Positions 30,185 to 38,693 of a stretch of DNA of 39,433 bases are shown here, one piece after another (within the stretch, counting starts at the first letter, position 1; every line of letters begins with the position of its first letter). The stretch lies in NCBI GenBank assembly GCA_004295245.1, contig REAR01000086.1, positions 1 through 39,433 on the forward strand, read 5' to 3'. Under the pieces are notes generated by a model. That model was not told where the DNA came from and made no database searches. It saw only the letters and a list, made by a program, of their open reading frames with translations. Position numbers and translations under genes: made by a program. The stretch is from Sphingobacteriales bacterium (GTDB lineage: Bacteria > Bacteroidota > Bacteroidia > Chitinophagales > Chitinophagaceae).

Positions 30185-33157
30185 ATGAACCAACGACGCT
30201 TGCTTATGAGGTTTGTCTTGCCTCTGATGCTGCTATTCTCCTTCCAGCTTATGCTGGCTCAAGACAGAGTTATAACCGGAAAAGTTACTGATTCAAAAGA
30301 TGGATCTCCAATTGTTGGAGCTTCTGTTATTCCTAAAGGTACTACCAGAGGTACTTCTACTGGCGCAGACGGCTCATACCGTATCACAGTAGGTGCTAAT
30401 GTAAATACTTTAGTAATTACATCTGTTGGGTTCGGTAAATTAGAAGTTGACATTGCTGGTAAAACAGCAGTAGATGCAGCTTTAGCTCCAACTGGAAGCA
30501 ATCTAAATGAGATTGTGGTTGTGGGTTATGGTTCTGCACGCAAAAAAGATTTAACCGGATCTGTTGCCTCAATTAAGGCAAAAGATTTTAATGGTGGTAT
30601 TGTTAATGCTCCAGACCAATTAATTCAAGGTAAAGTGGCTGGTGTTCAAATCATTAATAATACAGGTGCTCCAGGTGGTGCTACTACAGTAAGAATCAGA
30701 GGTGTTTCATCACTTCGTGGTGGTAACTCTCCCTTATTTGTAGTTGATGGAGTTCCTTTATCTGGTAGCACTGGTGCTCCTGGTTTTGGTACTGCATTAG
30801 GTGGTGCTCCAGGAAACAACCCACTGAACTTTATCAATCCAAATGATATTGCTTCTATGGATGTTTTAAAAGACGCTTCCGCTACTGCAATCTATGGTAG
30901 CCGTGGTGCAAATGGTGTAGTTATAATTACAACCAAAAGAGGTCAATCTGGTGCTCCTAGAATTGAATTTAATACTTCAGTAGGAGTTAGTTCAATTTTA
31001 AAGAAACTGGAAGTTATGAATGCTGCTGAATATAAAGCTGCGTTAACTTCATATGGATTGACTAGTGGTAACTATGGTAGTGATGTTGATGCTATGGATG
31101 CAATTTTACGCACTGGTATCAGCAGCAACTACAATCTGGCTATTACAGGTGGTAATGAAAACGGTCGTTACCGTATCTCTGGTGGTTATCAAGATCAGCA
31201 GGGTATCGTTAAGCAATCAGGTTTCAAAAAGTATACTGGTTCAATTGTAGGTTCATATAAGTTTTTTGAAAGTAAACGTTTTTCTGTTGATTATTCATTA
31301 ACTACTACACACACTACTACTTTAGGAGCACCTATTTCTAACAACGCTGGTTTTCAGGGTAGCTTAGTGGGTACAGCATTGCAATGGAATCCAACCCACC
31401 CGTTGAGAAAAACAGATGGCTCTATTTATGTAACACCACAATTTGGTAACTCTTCAATCAATCCTTTAGCGTTATTAGAAGCATTTGACTCAAGAGGTAA
31501 CTTAACTACAATCTTAGGTAGCATTTCTCCAAGCTTTAAAATCACTAATGATTTAGAGTATAAGATGTTGTATAGTGTTAATTACAGCACTGGTAACCAA
31601 AAATATGAATTGAAAAATTGGATTAATATTCAAGGTGTTGAAGGTAATGGCCAGGCTGGTATTCAAAATCAGGTTAGCATTGATCAGCAGTTCACTCATA
31701 CATTAAATTACAATAAGAATTTTGGTAATTTAAATTTATCAGCTGTTGCTGGTTACGAATACCTGAAATTCAATAGCAATGGTGCTGGTACTTTTGGTAA
31801 CAAATTTGTTGATTATCCTGGTTTGCATTACTATGACTATATGCAAAACATACCATCAGCTAATTTATCTACTTACTCTTTCAGAAGCCCAATTGCTGAA
31901 TTACAATCATATTTTGGCCGTGTTAACTTTAACTATAAAGACAAGTTTTTATTAACTGGTACCTTCCGTGTAGATGGTTCTACTCGTTTTGGTGCTAATA
32001 ATAAATACGGCTATTTCCCTTCAGTTGGTGCTGCTTGGAATATCAACAATGAGGATTTCATGAAAGACAGCAAAGTATTTGATGTATTGAAATTGCGTGT
32101 AGGTTGGGGTCAAACAGGTAACCAAGAGTTTACCCGTAACGACGCTGCTTTACGTGTAGTTAGTATTGGAAATGGAAGCAACCTTATTAATGACAACTAT
32201 GCTAATCCAGATTTGAAATGGGAAACTAATACCACTTCAAACATTGGCTTAGACTTCGGATTCATGAATAGCAGATTTACTGGTAGCATTGATGTTTACA
32301 ATCGTGTTACTACAGATCCTATCTTCCAGTTAGATGTTACACAACCTGGTCCAAGCGGTGCCCGTTATTTTACTAACCTGCCTGGTAAAGTAACCAACAC
32401 AGGTGTTGAGATTACTTTAAATGGTGCAATTGTAAAAAATAAAGACTTCGTTTGGAACTTAGGTACTAACGTAGCTTTCCAGAAGAACAAGCTTACTGAT
32501 TTAATTGGAGCTTATTCTACAGGTGCCTTAAATGGTCAGGGTAGTTCTGGTGCTACTGTACAACGTTTGGTAAGCGGCCAGCCATTAAATGTGTATTACC
32601 TGAGAAGATTTGAAGGTCTTGACAAAACTTCAGGGCAGAGCATTTATACAGATGATGGTAACACATTATACTATTCTGGTTCACCAAACCCAACTATGCT
32701 ATTAGGCATCACAACTGATGTTTCTTATAAGAATTTCGGATTTGTGTTGAACATGAACGGTGCTTTTGGCCACTATTTGTTCAATGAAACTAACATGAAC
32801 GTAGTTCCTATTGGTAACTTAGGCACTAGAAATATTGCTAAGTCTCTGGTAGGTGGTGCGGTTAAAGAGGCAATCTCTAACCCAATTGCTCCATCAACAC
32901 GTTTCTTAGAAAAAGGTAATTACCTGAAAGCAGCAAACGCAACAGTTACTTACAGAATTGGAAACATTGGAAAAGTTATTAAAGGTGCTACATTAAGCCT
33001 TACCGGACAGAACCTGTTTGTTATCACAAAATACAGCGGTTTCGATCCAGAAGTTAACGTAGATAAAAATGTAGGTGGTATTCCATCAGCAGGTATCGAA
33101 TATATTCCTTACCCAAGCGCAAGAAATATACTTTTAGGTGTGAGATTTGAATTTTAA
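30185..33157 (+). CDS. susC: SusC/RagA-family TonB-dependent receptor, second copy
   Basis: The ATG at 30185 begins a signal peptide (MNQRRLLMRFVLP...MLAQ) and is preferred to a TTG six bases upstream. It has about 990 residues. The layout is the same as the first SusC: a regulatory domain (ITGKVTDSKDGSPIVGASV), LNEIVVVGYGSARKKDLTGS, a plug with VRIRGVSSLRGGNSPLFVVD, and a barrel ending NILLGVRFEF. Its codon use differs from its neighbours, with GGT, GCT, CCA/CCT, ATC and AAC favoured and few GGC/GGG/CCG, as in highly expressed genes. It probably imports an oligosaccharide related to the GH13 products, under control of the divergent LacI protein. Confidence 0.95.
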   Translation: MNQRRLLMRFVLPLMLLFSFQLMLAQDRVITGKVTDSKDGSPIVGASVIPKGTTRGTSTGADGSYRITVGANVNTLVITSVGFGKLEVDIAGKTAVDAALAPTGSNLNEIVVVGYGSARKKDLTGSVASIKAKDFNGGIVNAPDQLIQGKVAGVQIINNTGAPGGATTVRIRGVSSLRGGNSPLFVVDGVPLSGSTGAPGFGTALGGAPGNNPLNFINPNDIASMDVLKDASATAIYGSRGANGVVIITTKRGQSGAPRIEFNTSVGVSSILKKLEVMNAAEYKAALTSYGLTSGNYGSDVDAMDAILRTGISSNYNLAITGGNENGRYRISGGYQDQQGIVKQSGFKKYTGSIVGSYKFFESKRFSVDYSLTTTHTTTLGAPISNNAGFQGSLVGTALQWNPTHPLRKTDGSIYVTPQFGNSSINPLALLEAFDSRGNLTTILGSISPSFKITNDLEYKMLYSVNYSTGNQKYELKNWINIQGVEGNGQAGIQNQVSIDQQFTHTLNYNKNFGNLNLSAVAGYEYLKFNSNGAGTFGNKFVDYPGLHYYDYMQNIPSANLSTYSFRSPIAELQSYFGRVNFNYKDKFLLTGTFRVDGSTRFGANNKYGYFPSVGAAWNINNEDFMKDSKVFDVLKLRVGWGQTGNQEFTRNDAALRVVSIGNGSNLINDNYANPDLKWETNTTSNIGLDFGFMNSRFTGSIDVYNRVTTDPIFQLDVTQPGPSGARYFTNLPGKVTNTGVEITLNGAIVKNKDFVWNLGTNVAFQKNKLTDLIGAYSTGALNGQGSSGATVQRLVSGQPLNVYYLRRFEGLDKTSGQSIYTDDGNTLYYSGSPNPTMLLGITTDVSYKNFGFVLNMNGAFGHYLFNETNMNVVPIGNLGTRNIAKSLVGGAVKEAISNPIAPSTRFLEKGNYLKAANATVTYRIGNIGKVIKGATLSLTGQNLFVITKYSGFDPEVNVDKNVGGIPSAGIEYIPYPSARNILLGVRFEF

Positions 33158-33177
33158 TAACGATTAAATTTATAAAT

Positions 33178-34695
33178 ATGAAAATGATACGATTTTTCAT
33201 GTTGGCGCTGGTTCTTGTTTTCCAAATGGCTTGTACTAAGTTGGAACAAAAATTAGGCTCAACTATCGACTTTGACAATGCCCAGGCAACGGGTCTATTG
33301 CAAAGTGCTTACGAATCTTTAAATACCCCCATTCAAGATCAGTCTCGTTTTTGGGCGGCTCAGGAACATACATCTGATGAGGCCATCGGACCCACAAGAG
33401 GACCAGACTGGGATGACAACGGTGTTTGGAGAGTTTTACACGCACATACTTGGAATGCAGATCATACATTCCTGAGAGATACTTACCGTGAGTTGCTGCA
33501 AACTCAGTTTGCTGCATCAAGTGTACTGGCTAAAACCCCTACTACAGTTCAAGCTGCTGAAGCCCGTTTCCTTAGAGCTTTCTCTATGTTCTGCATATTA
33601 GACGGCTGGGATCAGGTGCCTTACAGAGAGGACTTAACAGACTTAGCAAAACTTCCAAAAACATTAAAAGGAACAGAAGCAGTTAACTTCATCATCTCAG
33701 AATTAAATGCAATCATTAATGACCTGCCAACATCTCCTGTTACAAGAGCTAACAAAGATGCAGCACGTGCTTTATTAATGAAATGTTATCTTAATAAAGG
33801 TGTTTATGCTAACAGAGCAAATCCAACATTTGCAGCTGCAGACTTAAACCAAGTTGTTACAATTGCAGATCAAATTATCAACAGTGGTAATTATGGTTTA
33901 ACAAGTAGCTACTTTGATACTTTTGCTCCTGACAACAGCAGCAATGCATCTAAAAACGACGAGTTAATTTACGCCTTAGAAAATACACCTGGTGTTAGAG
34001 GCGGTAACATGCGTTCTCGTTGGTTCTGTACTTTGCACTACAATAACAACCCAAGCGGTTGGAATGGTTTCACTACTTTATCTGATTTCTATGATAAGTT
34101 TGAAGCTACTGACAAACGCCGTGGCGGTTCTTACACTGGTTTAACCAATGTAAGTGGTTTAAATGCTGGTTTATTAGTAGGTCAGCAATTTGATCAGAAT
34201 GGTGTAGCATTAAAAGACAGAAAAAATAATCCGTTAGCGTTTACCAGAGAAGTTAAACTGAAAGAAACTGGTAACGATTTAGAAGTTACAGGTATTCGTG
34301 TAATTAAATATCCGATAGATTATGTTAGTGGCGATCAAAGCACTAATGAGTATGTAATCTTAAGATATGCCGATGTATTGTTAATGAAAGCAGAAGCTTT
34401 ATTACGTGTAAACGCTTCTAATGAGCCAGCAGCACGTACTATTGTTAATAATATTCGTACACATGCTAGCCGCGGTGCCACTGCTCTTACCACTCTTACT
34501 CTAAATAATTTATTAGATGAAAGAGGAAGAGAAATGTACTGGGAAGGTTGGAGAAGAAACGATCTGGTTCGTTTTGGAAAATACCTGGCTGCTTGGCAAG
34601 AAAAAGCGGCTTCAGGTCCAGAAAGATTATTGTTCCCTATTCCTAATGAGCAATTATCTGTTAACCCGAATCTGACTCAGAACACTGGTTATTAA
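33178..34695 (+). CDS. susD: SusD/RagB-family lipoprotein, second copy
   Basis: This 505-residue lipoprotein (LVFQMA-C, Cys19) starts 20 bp after the second susC. SusD features are the TPR-like AEARFLRAFSMFCILDGWDQVP, the DERGREMYWEGWRRNDLVRFG block, and the C-terminal FPIPNEQLSVNPNLTQNTGY. It shares the codon bias of its susC partner. No SusE-like gene follows; a terminator comes right after, so this is a minimal two-gene import unit. Confidence 0.95.
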   Translation: MKMIRFFMLALVLVFQMACTKLEQKLGSTIDFDNAQATGLLQSAYESLNTPIQDQSRFWAAQEHTSDEAIGPTRGPDWDDNGVWRVLHAHTWNADHTFLRDTYRELLQTQFAASSVLAKTPTTVQAAEARFLRAFSMFCILDGWDQVPYREDLTDLAKLPKTLKGTEAVNFIISELNAIINDLPTSPVTRANKDAARALLMKCYLNKGVYANRANPTFAAADLNQVVTIADQIINSGNYGLTSSYFDTFAPDNSSNASKNDELIYALENTPGVRGGNMRSRWFCTLHYNNNPSGWNGFTTLSDFYDKFEATDKRRGGSYTGLTNVSGLNAGLLVGQQFDQNGVALKDRKNNPLAFTREVKLKETGNDLEVTGIRVIKYPIDYVSGDQSTNEYVILRYADVLLMKAEALLRVNASNEPAARTIVNNIRTHASRGATALTTLTLNNLLDERGREMYWEGWRRNDLVRFGKYLAAWQEKAASGPERLLFPIPNEQLSVNPNLTQNTGY

Positions 34696-34718
34696 TCTTA
34701 GCATCGCTAAATATTCAG

Positions 34719-34755
34719 GAAGGTCATCTTAGTAAGATGGCCTTCTTTATTTTTA
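34719..34755 (+). terminator. Rho-independent terminator of the second susCD operon
   Basis: GAAGGTCATCTT (34719-34730) pairs with AAGATGGCCTTC (34734-34745) with one G-T pair across a 3-nt loop, followed by TTTATTTTTAT. It starts about 24 bp after the susD stop. Confidence 0.88.
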
Positions 34756-34820
34756 TACCAGCAATATCAAAAACCTCATCCGCAGTTGCGACGCTCCGTT
34801 CATCTGTTGTGCAAAGCTCA
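34755..34820. repeat. Palindromic element family, left half upstream of the amidase gene
   Basis: The edge ATACCAGC (34755-34762) and arm GTTGCGACGCTCCGTTCATC (34785-34804) are in left orientation. The matching right half lies beyond the amidase gene at 35792-35851. Confidence 0.6.
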
Positions 34821-34889
34821 TCACTTCTCTTTAAAGTGCTTCATTATCTAAGGCCGTATTTATTTTGTAGCTTTCCATAAATATTTTTA

Positions 34890-35702
34890 ATGAAGCAACT
34901 ATTTTTATACCTGTTCATTATTATTATTGGCTCAATGCAATTCTCCTGCAGCCCAAAGCCATATAAGGCTACTAATAAAATATACAAAAAGCAGGTAAAA
35001 GAGTATGCAAGGCGCTTAGCAAAGTACCCCCTAACAGATTCTGTTTTTAATGCGCCATATTTTGCAGGCACTACCAATCTTTCTATGCGCAAGCCTAATT
35101 ATGTAATTATACATCACACTGCGCAAAACAGTTGCGATCAAACTTTAAAAACCTTTACACTTCCCCGCACACAAGTAAGTGCCCACTATGTAATTTGCAA
35201 AAATGGCACTGTGTTTCATATGCTAAATGATTATTTAAGAGCCCACCATGCTGGTATCAGCAAATGGGGTACTACTACAGATATTAATTCTTCTTCTATC
35301 GGTATTGAGCTGGACAATAATGGTTTTGAAAACTTTGACGAGCGACAGCTGCAAAGCTTAACAGTACTGCTGCAACAATTAAAAAAGGCATATGCAATAC
35401 CTGCAGCAAATTTCATAGGCCATGGCGATATTGCACCTACGCGTAAAAACGATCCAAACTGGCGTTTCCCATGGAAGCAATTAAGTGAAAATGGCTTTGG
35501 TAATTGGTACGAGGATACCACAGGCATACAAATGCCAGTACATTTTAGCCCACTGCAAGCATTAAGAACTATAGGTTACGATACAAAAGACAGTGCTGCT
35601 GCAATGCATTCTTTTAAACGTCACTGGTTACAAGATTCTGCAACAGGCGCTACTGATGCTCAATTAAAAGTATTGTATATGGTTAGCAGAAAGTATTTTT
35701 AG
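34890..35702 (+). CDS. N-acetylmuramoyl-L-alanine amidase (AmpD-like) lipoprotein
   Basis: This 270-residue lipoprotein (SMQFS-C, Cys20) has an Amidase_2 domain that cleaves the bond between N-acetylmuramic acid and L-alanine in peptidoglycan. By comparison with AmpD and T7 lysozyme, the zinc ligands are His75 (YVIIHHTAQN), His178 and Asp188 (GHGDIAPTRKNDP). A lipid anchor suggests a role at the outer membrane facing the periplasm, in cell-wall turnover or recycling. It has no evident link to glucan use. The gene is flanked by inverted halves of the palindromic element (34755-34820 and 35792-35851). Confidence 0.9.
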   Translation: MKQLFLYLFIIIIGSMQFSCSPKPYKATNKIYKKQVKEYARRLAKYPLTDSVFNAPYFAGTTNLSMRKPNYVIIHHTAQNSCDQTLKTFTLPRTQVSAHYVICKNGTVFHMLNDYLRAHHAGISKWGTTTDINSSSIGIELDNNGFENFDERQLQSLTVLLQQLKKAYAIPAANFIGHGDIAPTRKNDPNWRFPWKQLSENGFGNWYEDTTGIQMPVHFSPLQALRTIGYDTKDSAAAMHSFKRHWLQDSATGATDAQLKVLYMVSRKYF

Positions 35703-35791
35703 TGGCTTATTTTTAAGGTTACATTATTAAGTTTGCAGAATCAACTATTGATATTTTTTCTTACAACTGCTTATTTAACCTGCATCCTATA

Positions 35792-35851
35792 TGCACTGCA
35801 GATGAACTGAGCGTAGCAACGATGCTGAACTATGCGATACCACTGGCTAAC
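35792..35851. repeat. Palindromic element family, right half downstream of the amidase gene
   Basis: GATGAACTGAGCGTAGCAAC (35801-35820), then GATGCTG, and the right edge CTGGCTAAC (35843-35851). It is the mirror image of the left half at 34755 and nearly the complement of the arm at 8458-8477. Confidence 0.65.
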
Positions 35852-35890
35852 TAATAATTGCTATGCCTTTGTTACTTAAATAAAATAATA

Positions 35891-38512
35891 ATGACAGCTG
35901 AACATAAAAGGTTACAAGAAAATGCACAGAAACCAGTGCCATTGGAAAAATGGGGCCCTTATTTGAGTGAACGGCAATGGGGCACCGTGCGGGAAGATTA
36001 CGGGCATTATGGCGATGCATGGGGTTATTTTCCGTTTGAACATGCACATTACAGAACGTATCTGTGGGGCGAAGATGGCATAGCCGGTATGTGTGATTAT
36101 TTACAAGATCTGTGTTTTGGAGTGGCGGTATGGAATGGAAAGGATGCACTTATTAAAGAGCGTTTATTTGGCGTTGGTAATTATAAAGGCAATCATGGAG
36201 AAGATGTGAAGGAGTTGTATTATTATCTGGATAATATTCCGTCTCATTATTACATGCAGTATTTATACAAGTATCCGCAAACAGCTTTTCCATATAAAAA
36301 ATTGTATGAAGAAAATGCCAAACGCAGTCGGCAAGAACCAGAATATGAAATATTAGACACTAACGCATTTAAAGACAACCGGTATTTTGATGTATTGGTT
36401 ACTTATGCAAAAGAATCATCTAACGATATTTTTATTAGAATAGATGTTACCAACCGCTACAACCGTGCTGCAGACATACATTTATTACCTACTCTTTGGT
36501 TTGCTAATAAATGGAGTGTTGATAAGGATGCCGCAAAACCTGTTATTGTTTGGGAAGATAGTAACTGTGTTAAGACCTATCATAAAAATGCGGGCAACTA
36601 TTATTTTTATTTTGAACAGCCAAGGCATAGTTGGTTTACAGACAATGAAACCAACTATGAGAAGTTTAACAGCACCCCCAACACTTCTGTTTTTGTAAAA
36701 GACGCATTTCATGATGCGCTGCTGCACGATAAACATCGGAAAGAATTGACAGAAAGAAAACAGGGTACCAAGTTTTCGCCCGTGTATAAATTGCATGTGC
36801 ATGCCGGCGAAACAAAAACAATTTATTGCAGGCTTACAGATACAGAACAAGAAGAACCATTTTATAATGAGTTTAAAAATATTTTTACCACCCGCAAGCG
36901 GGAAGCGGATGAGTTTTACAATGCTATCAACAAAAAAGAAATTACTACTGAATTAAAAAAGATAAACCGGCAAGCCTATGCTGGTTTATTATGGAGCAAA
37001 CAATACTATCGCTTTGATGTAGAAAAATGGATTACCGGAACCGATGGTATTACACCGGCTAACAACGGAAAAATACATGGCCGCAATAACGATTGGAAGC
37101 ACCTGAAGAATGAAGATATTATTTGCATGCCAGATAAATGGGAATATCCGTGGTACGCTGCCTGGGATTTGGCTTTTCAGTGTGTGGCCATGGCCGCAAT
37201 AGACCCGGTGTTTGCCAAGCACCAGCTGCTGTTAATAATGCGGGAGTGGTATATGAAGCCCGATGGACAGTTACCTGCTTATGAATGGAACTTTAGCGAT
37301 GTAAACCCACCCGTGCATGCCATGGCGGCATGGTGGGTATATAAAATAGAAAAGCAACAGAAAGGCGTAGGAGATGTTCGCTTTCTTAAAAAAATATTTC
37401 AAAAGCTTATCATCAATTTTACGTGGTGGATAAACCGGAAAGATGATAATGGTAATAATCTTTTTCAGGGGGGCTTTCTTGGGTTGGATAATATTGGTGT
37501 GTTTAACCGCAGCCATCATATACCTGGCAACCTGCGCTTAGAACAGGCAGATGGCACTTCTTGGATGGGCATGTATGCTTTAAATATGATGGATATTGCC
37601 ATGGAAATTGCCATACACGATGATGCTTTTGAAGATACCGCCACCCGTTTTTTTGAACACTTTGTTTTAATTGCGGAAGCATTGAATGAGCAGCATCTTT
37701 GGAACGAAGAGGATAAGTTTTTTTATGATGTGCTTTGCCTGAACGATGGCACTACTAAACCGCTGCAAATAAAATCTGCGGTGGGGTTAACTGGTCTCTA
37801 TGCGGTAAGCACTATTAATAAGAACGTATTAAAGCAGCTTAAAGATTTTAATAAACGCATTACCTGGTTTGAAAACTACCGTAAAGAAAACCACCTGTTC
37901 TGGCCCAATGAAGACAAGAGTGATAGCGACGAAATGTTATTATCACTGGTACCCAAAGAAAAACTCATTCCTATTTTGCAGCGCTTGTTAGATGAAGATG
38001 AATTTCTTTCCATTGCAGGCATACGGGCTTTATCAAAAGCACATGAAAAAATACCGTATTCAGTAACTATTGATGGGCACGAGTATTCCATTCGTTACGA
38101 GCCCGGCGATTCTACTTCAGATATGTTTGGTGGTAACAGTAACTGGCGTGGCCCTGTATGGATGCCGGTTAATTTTTTAATTATCCAATCCATTCGCCGC
38201 TTTGGTATGTTTTACGATGATAGTTTGAAGGTAGAATACCCACGCGGTTCTGGCGTGCAGCTAAACCTGCAACAGGTAGCCGATAAATTATCTGAACGCA
38301 TTATTAATTTATTTGTACGCAACAGTAACGGAGAGCGCCGTTGTTATGAAGATTATAATTGGTTTTACCAGCAACCCGGCAACGAAGAGCTGATTTTATT
38401 TTACGAATATTTTCATGGCGATAGCGGAAAAGGGTTAGGCGCCAACCACCAAACAGGGTGGACGGCCTTAGTGGCGCAACTAATAAGCGAGTACAATGAA
38501 CCGAAACCTTAG
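35891..38512 (+). CDS. GH63-like glucosidase (MGH1-like fold)
   Basis: The ATG at 35891 gives MTAEHKRLQENAQ, the usual start of this bacterial glucosidase family; an upstream in-frame ATG at 35858 adds an unrelated segment. It has 873 residues. Family blocks are WGPYLSERQWGTVREDY, RLFGVGNYKGNHGEDVKELY, PTLWFANKWS, the (alpha/alpha)6-barrel segment PDGQLPAYEWNFSDVNPPVH, and the C-terminal NSNWRGPVWMPVNFL and GANHQTGW. No signal peptide is seen, so it is probably cytoplasmic. GH63 enzymes are inverting alpha-glucosidases. Here it could finish degradation of imported oligosaccharides, but the substrate is inferred only from context. Confidence 0.88.
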   Translation: MTAEHKRLQENAQKPVPLEKWGPYLSERQWGTVREDYGHYGDAWGYFPFEHAHYRTYLWGEDGIAGMCDYLQDLCFGVAVWNGKDALIKERLFGVGNYKGNHGEDVKELYYYLDNIPSHYYMQYLYKYPQTAFPYKKLYEENAKRSRQEPEYEILDTNAFKDNRYFDVLVTYAKESSNDIFIRIDVTNRYNRAADIHLLPTLWFANKWSVDKDAAKPVIVWEDSNCVKTYHKNAGNYYFYFEQPRHSWFTDNETNYEKFNSTPNTSVFVKDAFHDALLHDKHRKELTERKQGTKFSPVYKLHVHAGETKTIYCRLTDTEQEEPFYNEFKNIFTTRKREADEFYNAINKKEITTELKKINRQAYAGLLWSKQYYRFDVEKWITGTDGITPANNGKIHGRNNDWKHLKNEDIICMPDKWEYPWYAAWDLAFQCVAMAAIDPVFAKHQLLLIMREWYMKPDGQLPAYEWNFSDVNPPVHAMAAWWVYKIEKQQKGVGDVRFLKKIFQKLIINFTWWINRKDDNGNNLFQGGFLGLDNIGVFNRSHHIPGNLRLEQADGTSWMGMYALNMMDIAMEIAIHDDAFEDTATRFFEHFVLIAEALNEQHLWNEEDKFFYDVLCLNDGTTKPLQIKSAVGLTGLYAVSTINKNVLKQLKDFNKRITWFENYRKENHLFWPNEDKSDSDEMLLSLVPKEKLIPILQRLLDEDEFLSIAGIRALSKAHEKIPYSVTIDGHEYSIRYEPGDSTSDMFGGNSNWRGPVWMPVNFLIIQSIRRFGMFYDDSLKVEYPRGSGVQLNLQQVADKLSERIINLFVRNSNGERRCYEDYNWFYQQPGNEELILFYEYFHGDSGKGLGANHQTGWTALVAQLISEYNEPKP

Positions 38513-38527
38513 CTGCTTTGTATACTA

Positions 38528-38582
38528 CCGATAAACGGATTGCGACGCAACGATGCCGCTATATAATCTAAAGCTGGTAATA
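38528..38582. repeat. Palindromic element family, right half
   Basis: CCGATAAACGGATTGCGACG, followed by CAACGATGCCGC, nearly repeats the sequences at 1341 and 8594. The right edge AGCTGGTAA is at 38572-38580. Confidence 0.7.
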
Positions 38583-38584
38583 TA

Positions 38585-38640
38585 GTTACCGGCATTTGTA
38601 CGCTGCTCAGCAGTTGTTGCGTCGCACACTTGTGCTACAC
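38585..38640. repeat. Palindromic element family, left half
   Basis: The core GTTGCGTCGCACACT (38616-38630) is followed by TGTGCTACAC. It directly abuts the preceding right half, back to back, in front of the DUF72 gene. No second arm is seen before that gene starts. Confidence 0.65.
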
Positions 38641-38693
38641 AATATAAATGAGCAAAGTGTTGGTATGCTGCAAATTTTTAAAATAATATAAGT

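Noticed and set aside
34890-35702. The amidase as a phage endolysin
   Set aside because: It has a lipoprotein signal and AmpD-like zinc ligands, and lies among housekeeping and sugar genes.
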